Part shown: positions 1 through 10,013 of the stretch, one piece after another
Layout: each line of letters opens with the position of its first letter
How positions within the stretch are numbered: position 1 is the first letter of the stretch
Origin: Leucogyrophana mollusca
Taxonomy: Eukaryota; Basidiomycota; Agaricomycetes; Boletales
Assembly: GCA_021014945.1 (NCBI GenBank)
Contig: MU266439.1
Span: forward strand, 24,737 to 88,736
Length of the DNA stretch: 64,000 nucleotides
Direction of reading: 5' to 3'
Program-made: the position numbers and the translations under genes
The notes under the pieces: model-generated
Database searches by the model: none
What the model saw: the letters and a program-made list of their open reading frames with translations, nothing else
What the model was told of the DNA's origin: nothing

Positions 1-2422
1 TTTTCTTGTGCGCGATAAATCCTGCTTCCTCTGAAGCCCATGTCGGATGAGAGACCCACTGGTTGTTTAACACCGAGCGACACAGTTCATCTCGCCCGGA
101 GCAAGCCAGATAGACTTCCTAAATTTACCCAAGACGGGTTAGTACAATGTCTCAATTGGTCGAGGATAAGCCTACGCTTTCGGGTAGACGTCTATAACTT
201 GGGCCTTCGCCATCATCGGCCGGTAATGCGGATAAAGCCTCCGGTGGGCCGGTCCGAATACTGCCGGGCGGTCCGTATTCGACGTTGTCCTTCTTCTCAT
301 CGATACCAACAACGTCCTTGAACTGGGACAGCAGATCTCCGTCACCCAAAAACACTTGGGCCATGCTGACAAGCGTCTTTGTGTCGATGATGTCCTTCGA
401 GTAAAGATTCAACAGCTTCAAGAACTCCTCGTATGTCTCTCGGCTTTCAAGTGTCTTTTTCGCGCGATCGAAGAATATGAGCTCGTCTGGCGTGGTATGT
501 CCAGGTAAGTGAGAGGACCCAGCGATAGACTGCGCGCCGTGCACATGAGACATGTGTGATTGTGACGGGGTTGGTATGATAGTGTGTAGTTGGGAGAGAG
601 CGGATGGATGGACGTGTGGAGGGGAGGGTGGAGGCAAAGCATACGGCGAGTATCCTGGTGAATCCGGTTCAGTCGCCTTGTGGTTGTGCTTAGCTTTCTT
701 CGCCTAAAACGAAAAGCTGTCAGATTCATCTTGGCCCGACTGTGGGACGATATGCACTCACTCGACTCCCACCATTCCTGCCCGATGGTACGGGGGTGGT
801 ATCTTTTTCTGGGGCCTTTCGTCGTTTTTTAGCGGACGCCGCGGGTTTCTTGGCACCCTTTTCCAGTGCGCCTTGACCGTGTACATCTGTTGCCCATGGT
901 GCTGACATATTTGGACCAGGTTGCGGAAGGATTCCGACCACACCACTAGGGCCGGACAACGCAAGCGAGACCTCGGGCAGGAAATCCTTGAACTCACTCA
1001 ACAGATCTGGCGCATCTTTGAACAAGACCTGGACTTGCACATACACTTGTGACTGCAACAGGCGTCATCAGTTAACATCCTAGGAGATATGCGTGAGGAC
1101 CGACATCGTGTAAGTGCTTCTGCTCTTTCTGATACGTTTGAAGGATCTCGAGAAACTGTTTGTAGATATCTGGGTCATCAGAATAGCGAGCTTTGATTTT
1201 GTTCAGATACTGGATGGCATGATTGAATTCTCCGGCAGACTTGTTGTCGACGGCATTCCTATTACTCAAATTACCAAGGAACGAAGCGGCAGCCGTGGTA
1301 GAAGGCACTTGAAAGCCGGGGGAGAAGCTCTCGAATGAGGGCTGTGTAAGTGAGTGCTGGAACGGCGTAATAGAACGAGACATGGGCTGAGAAGGATGTC
1401 CGGAGCCATTGGCGAGAGAATGAGAGCCTCTATTCGCACCACCTCCTTCTCGGGTCATACGAGAAAAGCTGTCAGGGTTGTTCGTGCTCTGCGTTGTCGT
1501 ACCAAGAGGCGTGGTGACAGTGATGACATTTGGGTCTCGGGGGTCTGCAGACATTTCTATGCGATATCCTGGCGGTAGGAATGTGTTGAAGCCTTGAATA
1601 AGATACGGGTTCCCATGAAACAGCATGGAAACGCGGTCGATTACACCGGGGGTGTCGATGCTGGAGAAGAGACATGTGCATGAGCCACACGAGGCAAAAG
1701 ATGCAACTCCGAGAAGAACAAGTGATATAAAAAGGAGTGACGATGCAGTGTCGAATGTTGTCGGTGGGTACGGGCGTTAGATCCCAGAAGCAGTAACAAA
1801 GGCTAGACGGGTCGTGGGCGTACTATGACCCGCGATCCAAGACTTGGGCAAAACGGGATGCACCCTCATACAAATCTGTCCAGATGAATGCAACTCACAC
1901 CTCGCTTTTAAAGTCTTTCATGATGTCCAGGAAGTGATTGTATACATCTGGCTTGTCCTGGAACTGAACTTTGACAGCATCGAGATAACTGAGAGCGTCT
2001 GTGACGTTGAGAGGCCTTGGCATTTCGGATGGCTTGTGTACTCCTGGACCGGTGAACGCAGCGCCTTCACCTTCTTCAGCAGTGCGGGGTCGTGGTGTTG
2101 CAGGCTTTGGTGTGCGCGAGCTCATGCGAGGTGACGGAGGTTGCGATGAGAGGCGCGCGGCAGCACTCGGAGAATCACTTGATATAATATTTGGTAGCGC
2201 TGGTGGAATGGCCTCTGCGGTCTCTGTAAGAGTATTTTGCTGTGGGGGCTGGATGTCGCTGGTAGGCGCGACAGGCTGAGCCGGAAGAGAAACGGCGACT
2301 GGTGGTTCTGGCGGAAGAGATGGTGGTGGATCGGGAGGAAGAGCAGATAATGACGAATCTGATTTGTTCTGTGACGGAGATTGTGGTCTTGAATTAGGCG
2401 TGAAGGGTGTTTGGGTGTCCAT
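1..2422 (-). CDS. SIN3: SIN3 transcriptional co-repressor scaffold, 5' part (runs off left edge)
   Basis: Sin3 is the scaffold of the Sin3/Rpd3 histone deacetylase complex in the nucleus. Exons read on the minus strand are 2422-1899, 1660-1105, 1052-762, 703-176 and 118-1; all phases join without a stop, giving 672 residues before the window ends. PAH1 lies near residues 136-204 ([20 protein letters not shown], then [14 protein letters not shown] across the first intron), PAH2 near 320-390 ([26 protein letters not shown]) and PAH3 near 530-595 ([27 protein letters not shown]). The last exon opens the histone-deacetylase-interaction region ([20 protein letters not shown]). The start MDTQTPFTP is the first ATG of the open exon. 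Linkers are rich in Pro, Ser and Lys. The rest of the HDAC-interaction and C-terminal Sin3 domains must lie beyond position 1. A partial copy of this gene lies at about 4860-6535. Confidence 0.95.
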
Positions 2423-2807
2423 GGTCTTGTTGCCGCCTCACAGTCGGTACGGCAGCAGCACGGAGGCAATTTTGGAGATGGGATCTGCCAGAGCCGTGGG
2501 AATAATCCAGAGCCGCCAGATTCAACTCAGCGCCAACACTCAGGGACCTCAGATACTTACTTGTGCGATCCACTTGTCTCTCGCCCTGTGGTCGTTCATA
2601 TTCTTGCACAGACACTGCCGATATTGCACGAGCTTTGATGATACATTGGGGCCGCACTAGTAGAGCGCGAGGGCAGAACTCGGAGGCGAGTAGATTATGT
2701 AGGGATCGAGACCAGTAACACGTACAATACCGCCAGAACAAACGTAGAATAAGACATAAAGTAGTGCCTTTATTCTGATTCCAGACGGACACGGGTGCAA
2801 GCTCGTA
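2423..2807. other. Intergenic: SIN3 upstream region
   Basis: No supported gene. The stretch holds the SIN3 promoter and the 3' end of the kinase gene. Its SIN3-proximal part, up to about 2552, is repeated upstream of the SIN3 copy at about 6415-6535, so the duplication carried some upstream sequence with it. Confidence 0.6.
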
Positions 2808-4660
2808 CTAGCCGCGGGTATCTGGGTGAGAAAGTAGCTGCTGCACAACGTCACTCATGTTAGGACGGGAAGCCGGATTTGTGTCCCGGCATTTCTCGAT
2901 TATTTCCCAGATCGCATCATCGAGCTCGGTGCTGGCTGGTCGAAGTAGTTGGAGATTTCGCATAAAAGCCATCATTGGGGGAAATTCGGAGAATGGCGGC
3001 CGCCCAGCATATATCTGGCACAGTGAGGACATGAGCGAGAGCAAAAAACGAATGGAATGAATTTGAACGCTACCTCATAGCCCACACAGCCAAACGCATA
3101 GACGTCACTAGCACGACTTTTTCGTCTCCGTTCAGGGTTGATGTGGTCGAACAACTCGGGGGCCATCCACGGGGTGGATCCTTGTGCGTTTGAAGTGGCA
3201 GTCACAGTGAAGTGGATATTTGAGTCCTCTGCTATAATGGACAAGCCAAAGTCGGCAATACAAGCCCTCGGGCTTGATGTGATTAGAACGTTTAACTGTT
3301 AGTGTGTATCAGTAAAGGTGTGCTGAACATGCTCGGAGATCACATACGCCTTTCAGGTCACCGTGAATCACCGGAAGGGAGAAGGAGTGAAGATATTCAA
3401 GCCCGAGCGCGATGTCTTGCATCTGCCATATAGATCATTAAAGGGTCATTCTAAGAGCACGGCCAACCCACGAACCAGCTGTAGTCGATCCGCCTTCGGA
3501 TTGTCCTGAAGGTATTGAACAAGGTTTCCATTATCCATCCACGGTGATACGAGGCACACTCGAGGAGAGGGCTCATTCATGCAGCACACGCCACAGAATG
3601 GCAACACATATGGGTTGGAGAGCTGAGCCCACAGGACTGCTTCTTTCGAGTATGCCTGTGATACCAAGGTCAAGCTGGGCGAAGCAAGCGATTAAATGCG
3701 GCAAGCCTTCATTAATGCCTGGACATCACGGGAACCAAAAACTCGCATCTTCTTGACAGCGACAAGGCGTCCATCGAAATCGCCTTTCCAGACGTCTCCA
3801 AAGGTTCCACCATCGACTTGATCGCCTCGGATTTTGATGTTCGGGAGGAGCAGACGCTGAGGGTAAAGCCCAGACCTCTTGGATAGCTCGACTAGTATTC
3901 TGATCAAGATCGAACGAACGTTGTCGAGATCGAACGAGTCAAGGAGCTGTGTCGAGAATATTAGCCGAAAATTATAAAAGCTCTTACGCGGTTTATACCT
4001 TCTGCATGAGGTCAAGCAACGATTGGGCATGCGGACCTCTTTGACCTAGTAGTAACTTTCGGCGTTGCTGGTCTCCGAGCATCGCGAGTATCCGAGCGAC
4101 TATGCACAGCGCGTCCAGTCTCAAAATCCTATCAACGATTGTTGGATCGTTCGGTTGGAATTCCTGTGTTTCGTATGAACCAAATTTTCCTTTCGGAGTA
4201 TTTGCTCTCGACTCACCGTTTTGTGTTGAGCGAGATAGCGACCCAGGGTGACCATGATGGATTCGTGGTTTATGAGCTGGGTGGTTTCATCAACGTTGTT
4301 GGTCCACTCAATGTACTTTTCCTTCAAACTCTCCACCTCGCTAAGTGACACGGGTCGGAAATGCAGTCCAGAAAACTAAGATCAAACGAGTGACTCACCT
4401 AGGCAGTTCCAAAAGCTCCAAAGTGTACACGAAGAAACGCTGAAATGCTCGGTCAGGGATCGGTACGCTTCAAAGAAACAGCTGATTGACTGGATATATC
4501 AAATCGACCTCCACACGCTCTTTCCCATGGATTGATGGCACTTGCAGAATCTGCGAGCTATTTGCGCGAAGCCAATCGTTTGGAGCCTCCGCTAGCGACA
4601 CAGTGATGTCTGGGTTGCTGAGTGTGTTACAAAAACGAGAGATTGCTTGATGGATTCCCT
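2808..4660 (-). CDS. Tyrosine-kinase-like (TKL) protein kinase
   Basis: A protein kinase of the TKL type that is multiplied in mushroom-forming fungi. In order on the minus strand: a helical N-terminal region (LELLELPSEVESLKEKY, LDALCIVARILAMLGDQQRR), the glycine loop GGTFGDVWKG, the ATP-binding lysine in LVAVKKM, the catalytic loop HGDLKGLN, the metal-binding DFG in IADFGLS, the APE-like WMAPELF, and a C-lobe ending HPDTRG before the stop at 2808. HGD replaces HRD, so this is a non-RD kinase, but the catalytic Asp, Lys and Asn are all present. At least seven short introns interrupt it. The 3' end is firm. The first exon is not: coding-like sequence reaches about 4660 but I found no clear ATG, so the true start may lie up to about 4840. 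The gene sits between SIN3 and its partial copy, on the same strand. Substrate unknown. Confidence 0.85.
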
Positions 4661-4995
4661 GCTGTCCTGCAACTAACTACAATTCGAAAGAGTGTTATCC
4701 TCACAAAAACCAGCGAGGACATAGGCACGTACATCGAAGATCGAAGAGCTTACGGAATGGGTGCAATCGCGGACCTTCTGGGATTGTTCAGGGCATAAGA
4801 TACGCATACACGGAGACAAAGCTTACAAGTGCATTTTGGGGGCTAGTGGTAGGCGGGGAACGTAGCTGGGAGAGTGCGGGTGGATGGACGTGCGGAGGGG
4901 AGGGTGGAGGCAAAGCATACGGCGAGTACCCTAGCGAATCCGGTTCAGTCGCCTTGTGGTTGTGTTTAACTTTCTTTCTCTAGGCCGAAAAGTTG

Positions 4996-6094
4996 TCAGA
5001 ACCATCTTGGCCCGGCTGTGGGATGATATGAACCCACTCGACCCCTAGAATTTCCGCCCGATGGTATGGGGGTGGTATCTTTTTCTGGTGCCTTTCGTCG
5101 TTTCTTCGCGGACGCCGCGGGTTTCTTGGCACCTTTTTCCAGTGCGCCACCCCCTTCTCGGGTCATACGAGAAAAGCTGTCAGGGTTGTTCGTGCTCCGC
5201 GTTGTCGTACCGAGAGGCGTGGTGACAGTGATGACATTTGGGTCTCGGGGGTCTGCAGACATTTCTATGCGATACCCTGTCGGTAGGAATGTGTTGAAGC
5301 CTTGAATAAGATACGGGTTCCCATGAAACAGCATGGAAACGCGGTCGATTACACCGGGGGTGTCGGTGCTGAAGAAGAGACATGTGCATGAGCCACACGA
5401 GGCAAAAGATGCAACTCCGAGAAGAACAAGCGATATAGAAAAGAGCGACAATGCAGCGCTGAACGTCGTCGGTGGGTACGGGCGTTAGATCCCAAAAATA
5501 GTAACAAAGGCTAGACGGGTCGTGGGCGTACTATGACCCGCGATCCAAGACTTGGGCAAAAACGGGGGCGCCCTCATACAAATCTGTCCAGATGAATGCA
5601 ACTCACACCTCGCTTTTGAAATCTTTCATGATGTCCAGGAAGTGGTTGTATACATCTGGCTTGTCCTGGAACTGAACTTTGACAGCATCGAGATAACTGA
5701 GAGCGTCTGTGACGTTGAGAGGCCTTGGCATTTCGGATGGCTTGTGTACTCCTGGACCGGTGAACGCAGCGCCTTCACCTTCTTCAGCAGTGCGGGGTCG
5801 TGGTGTTGCAGGTTTCGGTGGGCGCGAGCTCATGCGAGGTGACGGAGGTCGCGATGAGAGGCGCGCGGCACTATTCAGAGAATCGCTTGATATAATGTTT
5901 GGTAGCGCTGGTGAAATGGCCTCTGCGGTCTCTGTAAGAGTATTTTGCTGTGGAGGTCGGATGTCGCTGGTCATCATGAAATCAGGCTGAGCCAGAAGAG
6001 GAACGGCGAAGGGGGGTCCCGGCGGAAGAGATAATGGTGGATCGAGAAGAAGAGCAGATAATGACGAATCTGATTTGTTCTGCGACAGAGACAT
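4996..6094 (-). CDS. Truncated SIN3 paralogue with PAH1 only (possibly functional, possibly a pseudogene)
   Basis: Two exons can be read: 6094-5607 and 5368-4996. Together they are 861 nt, 286 residues plus stop, without an interruption. The new start reads [11 protein letters not shown], because the original SIN3 start is replaced by inserted sequence. The donor and acceptor of the first SIN3 intron survive. PAH1 is whole ([20 protein letters not shown], then [13 protein letters not shown] and [14 protein letters not shown]). After SRMTREGGG the frame passes straight into [18 protein letters not shown], a join that skips PAH2 but keeps phase. It ends PRWF-stop where SIN3 has an intron. The third intron's GTGAGT donor is now GTGGGT. 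PAH3 and everything after it are missing, though non-coding traces of exon 4 persist to 4860. The frame survives, but I cannot tell whether it is expressed. Confidence 0.6.
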
Positions 6095-6405
6095 GAGGCA
6101 CCGTTCGAGTGTTCTGACCAGATCACGGGGACGTGTTACGGGAAGTGGCTGTGGGCATGGATTAGATTGGATTACACTGCCTGGTAAGATGTCTTCGGCG
6201 GCCCAACAAAGGGGACACTTTCTGGTGAGTGGGTCTCCGCCTGTGCCACTAGGACATGCGAATACTTCGTTGAGGACATTCTTCAGTCCATATATGCTTG
6301 AGCTAACATAACCATACAATCAGTTTCAATCGAGCGGGCTGGCATTCTACCCTTCAGAGGTGAGTATCCTCAAAGCATACACACCCAATCGACTCACAGA
6401 TATGT
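6095..6405. other. Extra segment inside the SIN3 copy
   Basis: About 310 bp with no counterpart in SIN3, lying between the SQNKSDSS codons and the duplicated upstream sequence. On the minus strand it is open in frame with the SIN3 copy for about 75 codons and includes [18 protein letters not shown], which has a CPxC pair. I do not recognise the source. I saw no target-site duplication or terminal repeat. Confidence 0.6.
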
Positions 6406-6969
6406 GGGTGTTTGGTGGTCTTGTTGCCGCCTCACAGTCGGGACGGAGGCAATTTCGGAGATGGGATCTGCCAGGGTCGTGGGAATACCACAGCCGCCAG
6501 ATTAAACTCAGCGCCGACACTCAGGGACCTCAGATAAACGAACACGGAAGTATAAGTTGAGTAATAAAACAACAATGGTATGTAATACGAGCGCCAGACC
6601 AGGTCCTTAAAGAGCGTGTGCTTGTCGAAGAGAAAGGGAGTGGGGCTGAGACAACAGTCAAAGCACAAGGCAAGACTACAGATACATTCAGTTTTTCGTG
6701 ACACTTTCACCTTTTTTCTCCCTGCGCAGCTTGGACATATGGACGTGGATAAAACGGCTCCCACGAGACACATGCATCCGCTCCTCCCGAGTTTTGCGGA
6801 CATAGTCAACAGCTGCAGGTGACCCCGGTGCCGGGAAGAAATATGGAGCACCATAGGGTTCCGTACGAGGCGGATGTTCTGGAGGGTGTCCAGAGTGCTT
6901 GAGTGGACACGAGAGGCGCTTGGTTGCTGTGGATGCTCAGCAATGAGGTGGAACACAGCATAAGTAAAT

Positions 6970-7603
6970 TTACACACAGAAGCGTTGGAGGGAACCAGTG
7001 GAGTTCCGATGAAACAAGGAGGGCTGGCGTCCATCGTCCATCGGGTTGCCAGTATCGCTAGGTATCCTCGTAAATGGTGATGGTAGCGGAGGGACGGTTG
7101 TGGATGAGCGAACAAGAGGGCACCTCTTCGTACCCCCCTTGACATTGCGTGGGGCGTCGACATCAGCAATATTGTTCGAGGGTGTAGAAAATTGTACCGG
7201 TACTTTCTGCGGGAAATGTGTATCCGATATGCTTGGTGTGTCTTGAACAGACGAAGGTGACAGTGGTACAACCTGGGAGATGACGGCTGGCTGGGGTGGA
7301 CTTAGAACCGCTGGTAGGATATTCGGTGTGTCATTGGTGCGACGCTGGGCGTCTCGTCCGGGGGTATGACCTTCTGGCCTGCGATACAACATGTGCTTTA
7401 CACCTCTAGATAAACCTGTCTTCTCCTGGGGACGTGCCCGGGACGGCCGAAGACCAATGCCATTCAAGATAACTGCGAGCAATGACTACATACCGCTCAG
7501 TACATGAATAGAGGATTCGCAAGAAACCATCGCTCACCAGCAAAATCCCGCAGGTTGACAACATCGTCCCGATAACCCTGGAGACAACATCATGCCAATT
7601 CAT
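6970..7603 (-). CDS. Hypothetical single-pass membrane protein, 193 aa
   Basis: Two exons, 7603-7538 and 7485-6970, are joined over a 52-nt GT-AG intron (GTGAGC...TATGTAG). The splice joins two half-segments into one continuous hydrophobic helix at residues 9-32 (VIGTMLSTCGILL + SLLAVILNGIG), which supports the model. The helix is followed by a basic stretch (LRPSRARPQEK) and a long hydrophilic tail rich in Pro, Ser and Thr that ends SLQRFCV. The tail is probably cytosolic, judging by the positive charge after the helix. No known family recognised. A longer ORF in another frame (7271-6432) overlaps it and is probably a shadow. Confidence 0.55.
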
Positions 7604-8308
7604 CCGGCACCTAAGCTCGACTATACCGGGTGGCGGTTTGCACTACAGGCCAGAGGCAGCATCGAAGGGGATGAAATCACTTGTGAATCGAATACTCATG
7701 AGCGTCAGTAGCATGGGGCACGCAAGAGGGTTAAAACGGCATAAATACTGCGCGTTCCCTCGGGTGATGTCGGCATGGCTTCAATCAACATCTTTAACGC
7801 TGTGTTAGGGGGCCAGAGATGAAAGCCGACGAGACATCGTTCTTACGTGGCCTGCTCTGCTCCGATATCCTTGATCCCGATCGGCACTGAAAAAGATTAC
7901 GGCTCATCCAATTGTAAAAGCCGAAACCGGGAAGGAATACGAGGATTGTGTGACAAATGATCAGTCATCCCGTACAATGTCGGCCTCTGGCAGAACAATT
8001 GCGTGGTCCTAGCGGCAGGTCAGATGCTAGCAAGTGATAAAACAGGGCACTGGCTGCTGATTCAAAGGAGACTCGACTCTGTTGTTCGTTTCAGATCAAA
8101 GTCGTACACAAACACAGCTGATCTGCATTGGCGCTAAATCAGTTGTTGATGCTTTACGGTTTGCACTTGCTGTGGGTGACCGTGGGAATATGCCATCCAC
8201 GTGGCATGGCTTGAGACCTTTGCGAAGGGTTTTCTGGTTTCAACACATTCGTCGACCTTGGGTTACTGTTATCCTTGTTATATTCTCTTCTCAGCTGTCT
8301 TTCTAGCG
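7604..8308. other. Intergenic: divergent region upstream of SHO1
   Basis: About 700 bp between the divergently read membrane-protein gene and SHO1. No convincing ORF or RNA gene seen. It should hold both promoters. Confidence 0.5.
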
Positions 8309-9565
8309 ATGCCTCCGCGCGGAAACGAAGGACTGGACTTCACGCCCATCCTAACCCATTATCTTTTCTTGTTCACTACCATCCTTGCTGTGGTAAGCAT
8401 CCACAGCAAATCTCACGAGGATAGAGTCATGACCTCTCCCACAGTTGGCATGGTTTATCGCATTCATATCGCAAGCGATTGCTACTGCTCAATGTCAGTT
8501 TTAGCCAAACTGTCATTTGCCCTTCTCGTCTGATTTTTTCGCCCAGTCAATGAAGTCTCAGTTGGTGTTGCTTGGTTCGGCATATTCCTACAGCTGTTCC
8601 TCATCCTTGGCGTCTTGCACACCCTCGCAAGCGACTCTATAGCAATGCACCGCTTCCAGATATCGGTATTCGGCGCAATCGCAATCGTCTTCGCCGTGTT
8701 GGGCGTAAATGAGAGCATTTTCTCCGGTCGCGCTGCCCTTGATGCAATGGCTGCTGGATGGCTTATTCTGGCTATCGTCGATATTCTCTGGGTTCTGTAT
8801 TTTACATCTGAGGAAGACTCCCTCGCCCTTCATCTCTTCAACTCTATGGGCACTGGCGGCCTTACCCCTCCATCCCGCCGTCGCAGAACTCGCGGACCAG
8901 CGTCAGTACACAATATGGGAGGCAACGGCTACGCTGCGAACTACTCTTCAGGCGGCGGCATCGGCTCGCATGATATGGCCTATGACACTGGAAGCAAAAT
9001 GGGTGGAATAGGTGGCGGTGCAGGAATCAGGAGCCAAAATAGTTTTGTTGGGGGAGCAAGTATGGATGGAGGTGCGCCACGAAGCCTTGGCCCCGCAGCA
9101 GGTGCCGGCAGTGTGCACAGCACACCAAATATCGTACCGACTTCGTTAGGAGGGGATAACATTGCGGGCCCCACCTCACCATTGATGGGGCCCGGGGCTG
9201 CGGGTGTTGGTGCAGGTGGGGGCATTACTGGGGGAAGTCCAACGGGTGGTGAAGCAAATGCTGCAGCACCAGAGGCATATTCGTATAAAGCCAAGGCACT
9301 CTATGCATGTAAGCTGTGTCCATCCACCTTTTCTCCGCCTATTCTTACACAGCAGTATAGATACCGCATCGCCTGATGACCCCAACGAGATATCATTCAC
9401 CAAAGGCGAAATCCTCGACATAGTGGACAGGCAAGGTAAATGGTGGCAAGCGAGAAAAATGGACGGCACGATAGGAAGTGCGTATTCGGTTATTGCCTCT
9501 GCAAGCTGCTCTGACAACTTTCCAACTTTACAGTCGCGCCATCCAATTACCTTCAAATCATCTAA
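8309..9565 (+). CDS. SHO1: High-osmolarity sensor Sho1 (four TM helices plus SH3)
   Basis: Sho1 is a plasma-membrane adaptor for one branch of the HOG MAP-kinase pathway; its SH3 domain binds Pbs2-type MAPKKs. Exons 8309-8392, 8445-8493, 8547-9308, 9361-9477 and 9534-9565 sum to 1044 nt, 347 residues. Four hydrophobic helices fill residues 14-130 ([67 protein letters not shown]). A Gly/Ser-rich linker of about 130 residues follows. The C-terminal SH3 domain reads [19 protein letters not shown], then [18 protein letters not shown] and APSNYL, so the ALYAY, WW and P-S-N-Y contact residues are kept. Short introns fall inside the SH3 domain. Length and order fit the family. Confidence 0.96.
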
Positions 9566-10013
9566 GCGACAATTTGTTCCTGCTTTTAGTCCCATCACTA
9601 TACCAGCTTTCACGAACATTTGATGTGCAACCATACGAGCATGACGTCCTAATGGTGTTGAAATGAGCGAGCTAGCTTCCTTTTCTTCATGCTCACGGTT
9701 CATTCTAGTTTATATCAATTTCCTTCATCGCTTGACGCTATCTATTTTTTTCCTTGTTATTCCGTTGCGTTTGCTACTCATCTGACGATACCACTGTTTC
9801 CTGGCAATTGGGTTACACAGTAACAGCGCATGTCTTATTTGATATACACGATATGCCCCATGCAGAGATATTGATGTATTGTACCAAGAGCGCTGAGTAT
9901 GTTTGCCCAGGAATGGATCGACGACTGAAGTTTGCTCTTTATCAGCTCATGCTATTACTCATGAGCCACGATTGTCCTCGAATACTGGACTTTCCTCTCC
10001 CACAGCTACGAGC

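Larger units (their letters stand above)
4860..6535 (-). repeat. Partial duplication of the SIN3 5' region
   Basis: The segment repeats about 584-2552 in the same orientation. Similarity begins at the GGGAGAG...GGATGGACGTG stretch (about 587 and 4865) and ends just after the shared GGGACCTCAGATA (2552 and 6535). In the 250 positions from 1901 to 2150 I counted seven substitutions against the copy. Relative to SIN3 the copy lacks about 567 bp (original 873-1440, which holds PAH2) and carries about 310 extra bp at roughly 6095-6405. Confidence 0.93.

Noticed and set aside
152..175. SIN3 appears to stop soon after PAH3
   Set aside because: The stop lies in an intron. GT at 175 and AG before 118 join to the conserved CSGRDELC region, so SIN3 is not truncated here.
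6432..7271. 279-codon minus-strand ORF
   Set aside because: It runs through the duplicated SIN3 upstream sequence and overlaps the better-supported 193-aa gene in another frame. It shows no motif or plausible composition.
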